64,000 nucleotides of DNA from Russula earlei (Eukaryota; Basidiomycota; Agaricomycetes; Russulales; Russulaceae). The stretch spans positions 248,001-312,000 of the forward strand of contig JAGFNK010000007.1 in the NCBI GenBank assembly GCA_025769875.1, read 5' to 3'. Of the stretch, positions 17,391 to 29,084 are shown one piece after another. Made by a program: the position numbers and the translations under genes. The notes under the pieces were generated by a model. It saw nothing but the letters and a program-made list of their open reading frames with translations, did no database searches and was not told the origin of the DNA. Position 1 is the first letter of the stretch. Each line of letters starts with the position of its first letter.

Positions 17391-17865
17391 GACATGGTCG
17401 AGGTGCCACTAAGTCAACTGATTTCATGCTCCAGCCAGATTGATGAACAGAATATGGGACTGTGATTCCCCATCTGGGTCTAGAATGTTCTAGGGTGCTC
17501 AGAACTGCAGCATGTGAGCAATCAGAGAGATTAGGGTGTAATACACTGTTTAAGTATAGGGTAAATGACGGAGGATGCAGTATCCAAAGGATGACTAAGC
17601 AATCAAGTTAGACCCGGTAACCGGATACTAGTCCACTGGAGATCTAACAGTTCTAATGGTATTATTTAGTGGATCCCTCACTTGGCCTTGTGCACTCCAG
17701 TTGGATCAACTCTGAGAGGTCATAACTTGATTGGTTTGCGTTGGGGGATGGGAGGAGTTGGCACTGCCTGTTGGGGACAGTTGGGGCCAGGACCAGGGGG
17801 AGGGGGTTTAAGGGGCTTGGCAACAGGGGTTTTGTGTGGGGTGTTTCTCCAGCACTTTAGGGTTA
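17391..17865. other. No recognisable gene; right flank of Gypsy-A
   Basis: The sequence is CpG-poor at first, then G-rich. It shares nothing with the left flank of Gypsy-A. No coding resemblance was seen. Confidence 0.4.
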
Positions 17866-18360
17866 TCACATGCCCAAGCATGTGTAGGGTGTGTGAGAAA
17901 AGGAGGGCCTGGCCTTGGTCCCATCTGGGTCTTCAAAGGAGAAGGAGAGGGAGGAGTTGGAGCCTGGCTGGTAGGTATGTGGGGGCCAATCCCATGAGGG
18001 GGGTTGGGTTATGGTGAGTGATGTGTATGTGGGGGTTCTCAGCCAGGAGGGCTTGTGGCATTCCTGTGGGTTGTAGGTGTCCCTTGTGGGTGTCTTGCCT
18101 GTGGGTGTGCTGCATTGATTGTGAGTTTTGACATTTGACATTTGGTTGAGCTGGGGGGCTTCTTGGGGAGCAGAGGTGGCATTTACTGAGAAAGAGGTTG
18201 CAGGCCTTGGAGATAATGAGGAGGGAGTTCATGATCATGGGTTGATTGCCATGGTGTTTGGACTGCCCAGATTACTAAGTTGCCTTTTTGTGTCCACCTT
18301 GTGGCTGACACATGAATCTGGTTTGTAATTGGTGGAATGTAAGATGGCATTGATGGTGGC

Positions 18361-19322
18361 TGTCAAGACTCACTGTTGAACTATCCAGTTCAAGAGCAAG
18401 GGGTAAGCTCGAAGATGAGTCGATAGACATCCAAGACTGCGTGGGCAAGGAGTAGAGTCCAGAGTAGTAACAGATACCAGAGAGGTATTGTTACTGTGAG
18501 AGTCGAGCAGTCACGCAGAGGAGAGGCCAGGATAGTCACAAGGGGACGGTCCTTAAAGGAGTATCCCAGGGATGGAGAGTGCTGTAAACAAATGGACAGT
18601 CTGAGGACTGTCCGCTACTTTATTGAGTGCTTATATACTACAAGAGAACTGCTAAATAGGGAACAAGTCATAATCTTGTTATCAAGGACCATAGAGTGAT
18701 GAGTAGAAGTCGGGAGGACGCTTACTGAGCATGCTCAGTCATGCTCAGTAAGCTGCTGAGTAAGAAGCTTCTCTTGATGAGTAAGAGCTTTCATTGTCCA
18801 CGTGTTCACTGCTTTAGTGCACATGCAAGCACCTGATTCATTTCCTGTTAGTTAGTTTAGGGCCGGTCATTTGAGGACTTGTAGTTTGGTTAGGGAATAG
18901 GGTTATCTTATAAGGCCCTTATATAGTTCTATTAGGGTCCTTAGAGTCGACCCTAATACTTCTATTAAGGTCCTTAGTGTTGCCTTATAGTTCGTTCTAT
19001 AGTTATTAGAGTTGTTCTAATAACACGTTGTAGGGCCTTTGATACTAGGTTAGTACCTATTGTAGAGTTCCTAGGGTCATTCCAAAGGGTCCTTAGGAAG
19101 GCCCTAATGCTGTCTTTTGTTGCTAGAAGGGTTGCCTTTAAGTGGGGCTTGCTGTATGTCGATTGTGCCGAGAATCACTCGCGCAACAATGCGCGCGCGA
19201 TATTGTGGACACCTCTACTCACCCCTTTTGCTCGTGTGAACAGGGCTGACACCATAGAGGCTGGGTTTCCTCCTATAAGGAAGGCTCCTTCAAGGGCCCT
19301 CTCCAGAGAATGGTTCATGACA
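18361..19322 (-). mobile_element. Solo LTR, family X, TSD GTGGC
   Basis: 962 bp, an inverted copy of the solo LTR at 1067-2029. Starts TGTCAAGACTCAC and ends GGTTCATGACA, with GTGGC at 18356-18360 and 19323-19327. It carries the same 13-bp inverted repeat (18721-18752). It retains more CpG than the 3080 copy. Confidence 0.9.
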
Positions 19323-19409
19323 GTGGCGCAGATGTCTGTGGGGCTAGGTCTTAGGGCTGCTGGCCATGTGTATGCAGCAGTCTTCACAACTGCACTAGGG
19401 CAGGGGGGA

Positions 19410-20670
19410 TGTTACAACATTTCCCTTTTACATTTACTTCTCACTTCTACTATGGACTGCTTGCTTTGTACGTCCCTTTACTTACTGGTCTGGTGATTTC
19501 TTATGTCTTGTGATCCCTTCTGTGTTATCATGTGATCCATATGCATCCAGGTAACACTGGATTGCTGTTACTTTCCCTTTGTTTGGTTCTCTTTCCTTTT
19601 ATACTTACTTCTTAGTTTTGACTGTGCAATGCTGCACACCTACTTTGCAGCACAGTCATTTGGTTCTGACTCATTTGTGGCCTCATTTCTGTTGAGATCT
19701 GCACTGCCCAGAGTCTCAGGTGTGTTGTGATGTGATCACAACTCGGATGCGCTGACGCGTCGGATCACCCGGACCGGGCATCACCGGCTCAGCTCATACG
19801 CTGCAGCACGCGTTAGTTACATTGATAGAGTGATTTAGAACAATCGGTAGCTACTTACAACTGATCCTCGGACTTACTTAGTGATCCGTTATGGTAGTTA
19901 ACTGTACTGCATCTAGTGGCGGTCTCAGGTACTTAAGAACGCCACAAAGTACGTAGATCACTTCAGTTTTGTGTCAACCAAACTGAACTATTGTCTGATA
20001 GATCTGCCTGTGATCTTATCATCTGCTGCTATCTAATCACACATACTGCGTCTATTTTCAACAATTTCTATGACTCCTACTTATTATGACTCCTACTATA
20101 CTAGTAGCACAGTCAAAGCACAGCTATTGCTGTGCTTTGACTGTATATATAAGCTCAGTACTTTGTGACCAAAGCCCTAAGCTTGGTCTCTTGTAGAATC
20201 CAACCTACTCTTGTCCAAACATATTTGCCTGCAACCCACTCTACTCCTAATCCTCAAACCACATCCACCTCTCCATTTCATCAACTCTTCACACACACAC
20301 ACCATCCACCATCTACTCTTCACCTGTCCCTTCCTCTCCTAAGAGTCTCTCTTCACTCTACTGAGAAGAGCTCTCCTACTTCAAGACATACCTTCCTCTC
20401 TCTGCATGTTCAAGGTCTATGATGGACTTGAATGCATATAGCTAGTGGAACCAGCCCTAGTCTATCCCATTATAAACTTACCCTAGCTTCTCAACGGACC
20501 AAGTTGTACTAGGAAGTGTCTATTGGCCATAACCTGTTTAGCATAAAACACTTTGACTGCTGCAGGGATCCTTATTCTTTACAATGGGAACCAACCTGTT
20601 CACCTGAACACACTTCTACTATCAACTTGACTTCAGGCTTGAAGAACTGACATGGCTAGTTACCATGATA
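19410..20670 (+). mobile_element. Solo LTR, family Y (copy 4), TSD GGGGA, with nested Copia LTR
   Basis: Starts TGTTACAACAT and ends TTACCATGATA (normal end CATGACA, C-to-T). GGGGA at 19405-19409 and 20671-20675. It is interrupted by a 374-bp Copia-type LTR plus its TSD, so the net length is about 880 bp, like the other Y copies. Confidence 0.9.
19690..20063 (+). mobile_element. Copia-type solo LTR, 374 bp, TSD ATTTC
   Basis: TGTTGAGATCTGC...TTTTCAACA with ATTTC at 19685-19689 and 20064-20068. It shares the CAATCGGTAGCTAC block and the paired CACTTCAG/AACTGAA motif with the Copia LTRs at 40229 but is a distinct subfamily. It is CpG-rich inside a CpG-poor host LTR, so it inserted after the host LTR had decayed. 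Confidence 0.9.
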
Positions 20671-20942
20671 GGGGAAGGTTAGCCACTGCTGCATAGGTGG
20701 GAGGCATGATGGGGGCTTTACCTGGAGATGCTTTGACCTTGTCTTGTGGTGGAGGGGTCTTGGGGAGGGCTTTGATGTCTTTCCTCATGTCAGTGGTGGC
20801 CTTGGTGAGGTTAGTGAGTGTGGTCTCCAGGCTTGTGATGTCACTGACTGGGGGTGGTGTCACTGACAAATTGTTTCATGTGTGAGATGAATGCAGGGAG
20901 TTGAGTGAGACAACAAGTTCTCACAAAGTTCAGGGGATCTTA

Positions 20943-21494
20943 GGCCCCTTTTACCAACCAAGAATTCTTGAATCTTGAACTTGAACTTGGATTTCGGGAT
21001 TTTCCGGGAGTGACAGGAATGACAGGTGTGATGTAAGTGACATAATAAACTAATATGAGTCTATTTCAAATATGAGTTATTTTTCAGTGTGATTTGCTGG
21101 GTTTACATGTGATATGTAAAATATTTTTTCTAACCCTTCCTTCCACTCCTTCCAAGTGGGGTATTGCAAGCATGTCATCAAGGCAGAATATGTGTCACCA
21201 ATGTGTGGGTGCACATCTTTGTGCAAATTTTATATGTGCAGCTCTGGTGAAAATGGGGCTGCAAGCACCCAGATGTTGAGCTTGAGTCAGACTGCTCAAC
21301 TCCAAGTTTGATGCTGACACATCATGTGTAACCCTATATGTGAATATGCAAATGACAATGGAGAAAAATGCATATTAATTTAATATATACATCATATCAC
21401 TTACATCACTCCTGTCACTCCTGTCACTCCCAGAAAATCCCAAAATCCAAGTTCAAGTTCAAGATTCAAGAATTCTTGGTTGGTAAAAGGGGCC
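20943..21494. mobile_element. PIF/Harbinger-type MITE (copy 1), TSD TTA
   Basis: 552 bp with ~100-bp imperfect terminal inverted repeats beginning GGCCCCTTTTACCAACC, flanked by TTA (20940-20942 and 21495-21497). A 3-bp TTA/TAA target and GG(C/G)-starting ends are typical of PIF/Harbinger. It carries no transposase frame. Copy 2 at 61066-61618 is highly similar. Confidence 0.85.
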
Positions 21495-21858
21495 TTAGAG
21501 ACAACACAGCACAGGCTAGTGTGTTCTGCAGAAGGGGATCTCAATAATTATATTGTCTTTGCATCTGGAAGACAAGACAATGTGAGGAGTTTCAGACAAG
21601 GAGCTTGATAGCTCAGAGACAGACAGTTCTAGAGGTGTTATCCAGTATATTCACAGAAGAACAAGCCTAAGGCTTATTCTTCTTAATGGAACAGTTTATT
21701 TACATGAGAGTACTATATCAAATAGTATCCTGCAGGTAACAATGAGTCAATAATGAGGCAATTGGGGGCTGGGCATGAGGACGAGTCATTGCAAACATGA
21801 GTCAAGTAATGAGTCATAAGACATGAGTCAAACACAAGACATGTCTTGGTTGGCTATC

Positions 21859-22687
21859 TGTTATGAACCAAGGCCAAGTCCTGGCCGAAGATTGTCCTAT
21901 TTTACTCAAGAAGAACCTCTCTCACTTTGCATTGCCGACTCCCTTCCATTTTCTGGGCTATTCCCCCTGTGGTACAAGATATTGCTATTGCAAAGGCACT
22001 ATAACACGACCAGGCACCAGTTTCCTAATCGGGTAATCATCGCGTGGCAGCCACATGGCCACTCAGCCACCATGGACCCGAAACAGCGGCACAAACTCTT
22101 AGAAACTGTTGCATAAATCATCTGACGTCATCAAGGCTCCAATGACATCATGGCTGACTGAGCGACTCCACAGTGACCTCATAGGCTCACTAAGCGCTCC
22201 ACAGTGACATCATAATGATGTCATCGCTCCACAATGATCAGTAATGCGCTCAGTAAGCCTGAAAGTTGACACAAGCAAGTTTATGCCTCTGTAGTCCTAT
22301 TGGATGGTACCAAAGAGTCTAGAATAGTCCCAGTGCTTTGTAATCGATCCTGTATACTGTATATAAGCCCCAATGAAGCATGGCAGTCGTCAGACTGTCC
22401 ATTTGTGATACTCTCATCTTCCTGGGTACTCCCCTGCAACCGCTCAGTTTAAAGACTCCTCTCGCTTCCAAGGTACTCTTCTACGACCGCCTTGTTTAAA
22501 GCCCCCTCGTTGCACTGGCTTCTAACCTTCGCCTCTGCCTCCAGTTACACGTACCAGTCCCCATCTGGTACATCTAAGTCATTTGGCTCGTCCTCTTGTT
22601 CAACGCCGCCTACGCCACGTACCATCTGTTCCGACCCTTGCCCACCTGCTCCTGAGTCCACACAGATCAGCAGTACGTGTCTTGACA
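21859..22687 (+). mobile_element. Solo LTR of the Gypsy-A/B family, TSD CTATC
   Basis: 829 bp, TGTTATGAACC...GTGTCTTGACA, with CTATC at 21854-21858 and 22688-22692. It carries the CRE-like cluster, TATA and AGACTGTCCA. The start TGTTATG against TGTTACG is a CpG transition. It inserted in the Z LTR. Confidence 0.95.
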
Positions 22688-24043
22688 CTATCCCAGTTGC
22701 TGGTCTGGTCTGAGGCACCAGTTCTGTGACATGTGAGGTGATTCTGGAGAGAGTTAAGTTCTTTTTCAGGGGCTGTGGATCAGGGGTTTGTTCCCAAAGG
22801 CAGGGAAGTGGTGAGAGGGTCATTCAGGAAAAGCTTGATGAGGTGGGCAGATGCCTGCATAGACTTGTCTGGTTGGGCAAGTTTAGCAGGATGCAGATGC
22901 TTCATGTAGGCCTGAGCAAGGCCCAGGATGCTAGCAAGAGAATCATGGTTGGGTGGGAGGAGGTTTCTGAGTTGTTCCCCAGGGAAGGGGAGGAAGGCAG
23001 GAAGTGGAATTGTTTGCACAGGTGGCATGATGGTGGTATGAAGTCAAGGAGCCTGACCATGTACTAGATGAGCTCAATTACAAACCACTTTTTTCATTTG
23101 AAAAACAGGTAAGGGTTACCACAGTTGTCACTTTGAATATCCTTGAGCAGTTGGATTGTGATAAGCATAGCAACATATCATATTGTATGGATTATACATG
23201 CGGAATGAATCAAGTCCAGCGTACAACATGATAGGCTGCAGGAGGAAAGCGATCTAAGAGACAGGTCAAATGAGCAAATAAATTGGTGGCATCCCAATCT
23301 CCCAAATGGTTTCTCTGGTTTCATGTTGGAGAGCTGCCACCACAAACAGAATTGGTAAAGTAGTAAGGCCAATTAAAGCAGCACACCAGAGCTCTGTGCC
23401 TGAGGGGAAAGTGAATGACAATGCTTTGACATAATTGATGGATGGCTGATGATGACCAGTTTTGGAGGTCAATGCTAGGCCCAGAATGCTTGTGAAATGC
23501 ATAAATAGCCAGTGTAGTGCCCTCTACAAGGGCAAGTCAAATCTCCTGTATTCTTGTGTACTGTCTTGTAGTCCTTCTCCTGCTTAATGAGCCCCAGTTC
23601 AGTGACAGGGAGGCCCTGGACAGGTGCAATGCATTGGACCACAAACCAGCCAGTTTGCACAATAATGAGGCATTTTGGAGATGACATCTCCCTTGCTCTT
23701 GTCTTTGACCTCCTCTTTTGCAATACTTGGGATATCACCATTGCCCATCAAAGAATACAAGTTTAGCTCTTCAGCAAACAGCACTCAGATGGGTCAGTTT
23801 CCATGAGCAATGATTACTCTCCACTTTGAGGACATACCTTTGTGATTCTTGGCTAACTCAACAGCAGCAAATTGTTGTCTCAGGGTGCACACAATCATTG
23901 CCTCTGACACAAAAAGGGCAGCAAGCATGAGTTCCCATGCATTGCACTGCAACCTTCAGCCAGCTCTTGTAAGGGTGGGCTTAGGACATTGGGGTGTATG
24001 GACACCCAGATACACAACAGAATGGTGACTGCACCACTCCATA

Positions 24044-26805
24044 CTATCACCTATGGGGAACTCGCCAGTTCACGACCATCTCACCAATTTCATTTTCCCC
24101 TGTATCTGCCTGAACAACTACATTTAAAACTTCGTATTTATACTATTGAGTGCCATTAATGTCATTCTAGCAATGAAAAACAGAGGTCCATTGAGTGGTT
24201 TTCAAGTTATATTTTGGCTGGGGGTCACGCCTGCATCACGCCTTCTGTCATGGCAGAGTGCAGAGTTTGATTCCAACTGGGTGATCACATATGCTGACTC
24301 CGAGGGGTCTGGGGTCACTGCTATTCTATCCCCATAATGCCATGTTACAGATGGTCCAGCCAGCCAGCACAAGACCACATATATGAGCAGCGGCTACAGG
24401 CTGCTTTGAGTGACTACAACAATGGTATACATCGATCTTTTGCTTGTGCGGCACTGGCCCATGATGTGAGCGCTGCGTTCCGTACATCACAAAGTCCTTA
24501 TCCAATAATTTCCAAGGTTTCCCACCGGACGCTACAAGACAGAGCTTCTGGGAGGCATAGGTCACATCAGGAAGCCCACCAGGATAGCCAGCTTCTCAAG
24601 CCAGCCCAGGAAAAGACATTGTTCGATTGGTGTGACCAAATGTCCGTGAAGGCGATGCCTCTGGATCAAAAGGCACTGCGTGCTCACGCTCTGGACCTCT
24701 CTGGCCAGTACCCCGGAATAAACTGGCACTATCAGTTCATCAAATGCAATTCCAGTCTGACTTTCTCAAAAGCAAGAGTGTTGGATCCGAAGCGTGCACA
24801 AAATTTCAAAAGGCAGTAGTCCATGACTACTTTGCAAAACAACAGGAATTGGTGGATAGTTACGATGGGATACCACCAGAACATCAGTGGAATATGGATG
24901 AGAAGGGAATTCAAATGGGAGGCAGCCGTAAGAACAATGGAAGGAAGTTCTTATTCATAACAGAACAGAAACAGTGATACCATATCAAGAGTGACTGTCT
25001 GGAGCTCATCTCCATCATTGAGTGCATTTCAGCAGGTGGATTTATTATGCCATTGGGCTTTGTCCTCTCAGATGGCCCACTGCCTGACTGCTGGGATTTG
25101 GAAGGTGTCGGAAGGTGAGTTTTAATCCAGCGGTATGGCAGCAAGAATTAATATCTTTGTCTTCACAGCATCGCAACATCCCCTTCTGGGTGGACAGATC
25201 GCGAAATATGCGAGTGATGGTTCCATTCTGTATTCATTCCATTCGCTACTACACATCGCATTAACAACAAGCCAATTGTACTGACCCTTGATGGGCACAG
25301 CTCACACGAGACCCCAGCCATGCAGCAACTCGCATACGACAACAATATCATACTGTTCTGCTTCCCTTCGAAGACAACACACAAGCTTCAGCCACTTGAT
25401 GTGTTGGTTTTTGCACCAGTCCAGCGCATGTGGTCATTACATTGCGACCGCCGCCTTGCCGAAGGTATCAAGATCACACGTTATAATGTCATCCATGAAT
25501 ACATGGAGATTCAGAAAGTTATCACTCCAGAACTCATTCAGAACACATTCCACAAGTCCAGAATATGGCCCCTCAATCTGTTGGTCTTCACGGAGGAGGA
25601 CTTTGTGCCTAGCATGGTGTCATCATCTTTGTCGCGCTTCCCATCCTCATACCCAATAGAGGTTCCGACATCGCCTCCAGCAATCAGCTCGGACCTCAGT
25701 TCTGACTCTGGTGACGGCAATTACAGTGCCTTGGACTTGGAGGAAAGTGCCATGGACATGACCAGCACTCATGAATCCTCAACCACTAACCCACACTTGT
25801 GCACGTGCAACTCAATAATCACGTGCGCATCTTCAGCACAGACCATGGAGGGGGTCATTTCTAATGACCAAGTTGTCTCTCTGCTCCAAGATCAAAAGCG
25901 GAGCCATCAAGAGCTGATTGTGAAAATACAATCTCTTCATCAACAAGTTTCCGTCCTCACACAAACAGTAATCATGCAAGCATTGCAACTGAGTGCAGCA
26001 AATGCACACTGCACAATCGCCCAGTGAGAGGCCAACAATTTGCACGCAAAACTGGAAAATCAGCAAAAAACAAAACCACATTCTTCAACAAAGATCAAGG
26101 CCCGGTTTGTAATGCATCCCAAGCTGAAGGAAGCATTTGAAGCAGAGGAACAAAACCGAATTACCCGGGAGAGACAAGAAATACAAAAGCGCACTGAGAA
26201 AGCTGCTGAAGATTCTGCCTGTGCAATACGAATTAGTAAAGGTACTGTCTCAAAGGTTTTTGACAACTCTCTTTCATCATACAAGCGCAAGGAAGACCTC
26301 ATGATCATTGCAGGTGCACTTGAGCTCTTGATGGAGGGCACCACATCTGAGCTCACCACACGAATCAAAGAGCACCTTGCTGCACATCCAGAGTTGGAAA
26401 TCAACCAATGGTTTATGGGACTCTATGGCAGACAACATAGTAGTATGCTGTATCCCTCCTCATTGTCCCTGGCCTCTGAGTCATCAGGAGGACCCTCAAA
26501 TGCAGCACAACTGTTTGTGCAACTGTCCTCACTGACACACCACTCGGTTTTTGCTTACAGCACTACACCTTACAATAGTACTGTACCATCATTCCAGACT
26601 GAAGAAGAACCGGATTTCACTCAATTAGATGCCCATTACAACTGTTTTCCTTAGTCCCCACCTAATCAAATTGCCTATGTAAATATGACGGGGATGTTTC
26701 ATCTCAGGCGGACTTCAATTCGGCATGTGTTACATGTCCGTTACTTTCGTGACATTTGTGACTGGCAAGATGGTTGTGAACTGGTGAGTTCCCCATAGGT
26801 GATAG
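24044..26805 (+). mobile_element. pogo-like (Tc1/mariner superfamily) DNA transposon, TA target
   Basis: 2,762 bp with ~38-bp terminal inverted repeats starting CTATCACCTATGGGGAACT. The two ends differ only at CpG/CpA positions. TA dinucleotides flank both sides (24042-24043 and 26806-26807), the pogo/Tc1 target. It holds a decayed DDE transposase gene and is inserted in exon 1 of the membrane-protein pseudogene. Confidence 0.9.
24337..26654 (+). pseudogene. pogo-like DDE transposase with intron and SAP-like C-terminus
   Basis: An N-terminal DNA-binding half (24337-24819) is followed by the DDE_1 core: QWNMDEKGI (first Asp, ~24890), VLTLDGHSSHET (second Asp, ~25290) and THKLQPLDVLVF (third Asp, ~25385). 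A coiled-coil basic region and a SAP-like motif (LELLMEGTTSELTTRIKEHL, ~26315-26375) follow. A canonical 54-bp intron lies at 25115-25168 (GTGAGT...CACAG). There is one frameshift near 24805 and three in-frame TGA codons (24975, near 25220, 26025), each readable as a former CGA Arg. It is inactive through CpG decay. Confidence 0.85.
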
Positions 26806-26823
26806 TATAATGTCCCAGAGCAA

Positions 26824-27826
26824 TGTCATAAATTCCTGAGTGCAAGTGAGCTTGTGTTATGATTCTTGTGTTCTCATCTGCTTACCTATGCTTACTGATT
26901 GATTACTCACTGCTTGCTGTTCGATGACAGATACTAGGAAAGGATGACTCACATGTGAGTCATTTCTGACACTTTCGAATTGTGCTCTACATTTCTGGAT
27001 ACTACTGGTTCTTAGCTATGTGCACTCCAAGTTTCATACAAATCGGAACAGCTGATGTCAAGATATTGTATAAATACTCTGTTGTACCAAGAAGTCAAGC
27101 CTTATGCTCAACTTACTCTCTTAAACAAGAAACTACTATCTTGTCAAACTTTCTAAAACACACTCAAGTGATCACTCTAAGTGAAAGAGGTCCCTCTCTT
27201 CTCTTACATCTACTCTTCCTGAGATAATATCAAAGGATTCAAAGTCTACTGCTTGAACTATATCAAGCACCTCTTTCACTAAGAGTTGGTAATAAGATCA
27301 GACAGATCTTAACAGCTTGATTGTGAGCACACAAGAACAAGTAAGGGATCCCCTCAGTTGATACATATACCCAGCACCATTTAGCCACTTCAAGTGGAGT
27401 TAATTATTTAGACAACTTTGTACCTAGGCTAATTAACTAGTCTAGATGTTCATTGGCTCAATCATTGTTCCATTCCTTGCATACCCTTTATTCATGGACT
27501 TGTAGAATCTGCACCTGTTGCCTACTTATATGAGTAGACAGAATACCTACCTTCCCTCAGTGATTGCTCACATGCACAAGTCACTGAGGTACATTCCTTT
27601 TGTTACCTTTCCTTATGTTCTTTAAAGCTTATATCTGGATAGCACAGTTGTTACATTATTCAGGTAAATACATCATTCAGTGATCACTCATGTGCACAAG
27701 TCACTGAGCACAGTTGTTAATTCAGCAACTCTCATGTGTGCAAACATGCAGGCCTTTCCTCAGATGCTGCACTCACTCATAAAAACTATTGTTTCCCACT
27801 CTTGTTAAACTACCCAAGTCTCTACA
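26824..27826 (+). mobile_element. Solo LTR, family W, TSD AGCAA
   Basis: 1003 bp, TGTCATAAATTCC...AAGTCTCTACA, flanked by AGCAA at 26819-26823 and 27827-27831. Removing it rejoins CCCAGAGCAA with CCTACATCC exactly as in the live paralogue (CCCAGAGCGACCTACATCC at 33238-33256). TATA-like GTATAAATAC near 27067. A short block (TGCTTACCTATGCTTACT) recurs inverted at 36060-36090. Strand assigned from the TATA box. Confidence 0.85.
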
Positions 27827-27965
27827 AGCAACCTACATCCTCAGGGATCATCATAAGAAGAAGCATGGGCTCACAATTGGTCAAGGGAGAGACAAGGTGG
27901 TGCCACAGGGGATGCTTGGGTTGCCACTAGAATGGCAAGAACAACAATCATTAGGGGGGTAAACA

Positions 27966-28375
27966 GCTGTCCTCAAAGTGGTGTGTGGGCTTTGTGGTGG
28001 GCATGCCAGCATAATTGATTAATTTCTTTTCCCTCTGTACTGTTTCAGTAGCAAATGCTGACAATCTACTTGTTTTGGCCAATCTGCAAGTGTGGCTGTT
28101 GGAGCTAAAAGGAATGTAGCTCAGTCTTGTGTATGAAAGACTGCATTAGTTGGTATGCTAAGCTAAAAGGAATGTAGCTATGTACAGTATTAGCTTTGGA
28201 GGGAACGGTAAAAGAGTGTAGTACTGACCTGGGAAAACGAACGACAACTAATTCGAATATTTATTTACACGTACGATTCGGCTTTGTCCGTTCACACGCC
28301 ACCGGTGGCTGCACGTCCAAGAAGTGACTTCTGCCCGAAATCGCATTATGACTTGTATTTTCGCGGAGGCGTCCG
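27966..28375. other. Intergenic; short duplicated motif
   Basis: AGCTAAAAGGAATGTAGCT occurs twice (~28106 and ~28161). The sequence changes from CpG-poor to CpG-rich near 28205, a sharp boundary that probably marks the end of the decayed block. No gene was recognised. Confidence 0.4.
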
Positions 28376-28953
28376 ATGGATTCGATCTCTTCTCTCTTCT
28401 CTGGTTCACAACCGAGTCACGTCTTCATGTCGGCTCAACTGCCCGGACGAACCATCTGGTCCGGGCCACTGTGTACTAGTACCAATGACATTCTTGCGCT
28501 ACAGATTGATGCTGCTGGCACCCAGTATGCGGCCGATGCCACCTCTCAACGTGCCTTTGAGACTCTGATTGACGCTGATCAATGGATGATCTACCGCAAC
28601 GTGGAGATCGATGTACTTCATTGGGATTTCGTCAGGGTACTATCTTTCCTATCCACCGCATCAGCAAACCACAAAAAAAATTCCCGGGTTTTTGTTGGTT
28701 TCTGCTGGTTTCCCAGTTTCTGGAAACCAAAAACCCAGAAACTGGGAAACCTGGTAGACATCATGAAGCACACTGGAAAACAATTCAAGTTTTTTATGGT
28801 CACATCGACCATCTGAGTGAGCGACACTGGCACCTTGCACTGGAATGTGCAGACAACAATGGTGATGATGAATCCCTTCATCATGCTGATGCCTCGATGA
28901 TATCTGCATTCCATGCTGATCTGTATATACCTGAGAGTCCCCTCAAGGCTTAG
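28376..28953 (+). other. Unassigned possible exon(s) with a GTTTCC hairpin inside
   Basis: An ATG at 28376 opens 146 codons of protein-like composition (MDSISSLFSGSQPSHV...). The last third runs through a GTTTCCCAG hairpin repeat (28699-28752), so the true coding part probably ends near 28650. A second frame (to 28953) reads HIDHLSERHWHLALECA after the repeat. I recognise no family. It may be a host gene interrupted by a small repeat. Confidence 0.25.
28681..28760. repeat. GTTTCCCAG inverted repeat (15-bp perfect arms)
   Basis: GTTTCCCAGTTTCTG pairs with CAGAAACTGGGAAAC across a short loop. A related GTTTCC-rich array lies at 29085-29200 (GTTTCCCAGTCTCCCAGTTTCCCAGTTTCC). No TSD was found. 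Confidence 0.6.
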
Positions 28954-29084
28954 ATCCGTACCAGCTCAAATTGACTTCCAATTACAAGTAGAAACAACAT
29001 ATACCCTATTTCTGACCATTTTCAGTGATTTTTTTCCTACTATACTATAGTTCTACCAGTTTCCATACTTTTGACAGGTTTCTG

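Larger units (their letters stand above)
20839..22731 (-). mobile_element. Solo LTR, family Z, TSD TGTGA, with two nested elements
   Basis: Left end TGTCACTGACTGGGGG, right end TTCTGTGACA, with TGTGA at 20834-20838 and 22732-22736. Removing the MITE (20943-21494) and the Gypsy solo LTR (21859-22687) with their duplications leaves about 504 bp, close to the 492-bp Z LTR at 60182. Minus-strand orientation follows that copy. Confidence 0.85.
17866..23034 (-). pseudogene. Relic gag/ORF1-like protein of a retroelement, cut by three LTRs
   Basis: Reading the minus strand and skipping later insertions, pieces join in order: 23034-22732 (helical, LLPPNHDSLASILGLAQAY), 20838-20671 (SLETTLTNLTKATTDMRKDIKAL... 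MPPTYAAVANLP), 19409-19323 (WPAALRPSPTDICAT) and 18360-17866 (INAILHSTNYKPD..., then a His/Pro-rich tail). The PPTYAAVA and RPSPTDIC-type blocks resemble gag/ORF1 proteins of fungal non-LTR (Tad-like) elements; that assignment is from memory of the pattern. The frame is damaged by stops and CpG loss. The continuity across the TSDs of Z, Y and X is direct evidence that it was one unit. Confidence 0.45.
23190..27965 (-). pseudogene. Decayed duplicate of the membrane-protein gene at 31997-33375
   Basis: Blocks match that gene and both its flanks: 23190-23265 to its 3' flank (AAGTCCAGYGTACAACATGATAGGCTGCAGG), 23590-24041 to exon 2, the intron region and exon 1, and 27832-27965 to the start-codon end and promoter. 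Nearly every CpG of the live gene is TG or CA here, the middle of exon 2 is missing or unrecognisable, and two transposons (24044-26805 and 26824-27826) interrupt exon 1. Confidence 0.85.

Noticed and set aside
19401..19409. CAGGGGGGA as a polypurine tract making the LTR at 19410 a 3' LTR
   Set aside because: GGGGA is the target-site duplication (repeated at 20671-20675), and the flanks join into one coding relic, so the LTR is solo.
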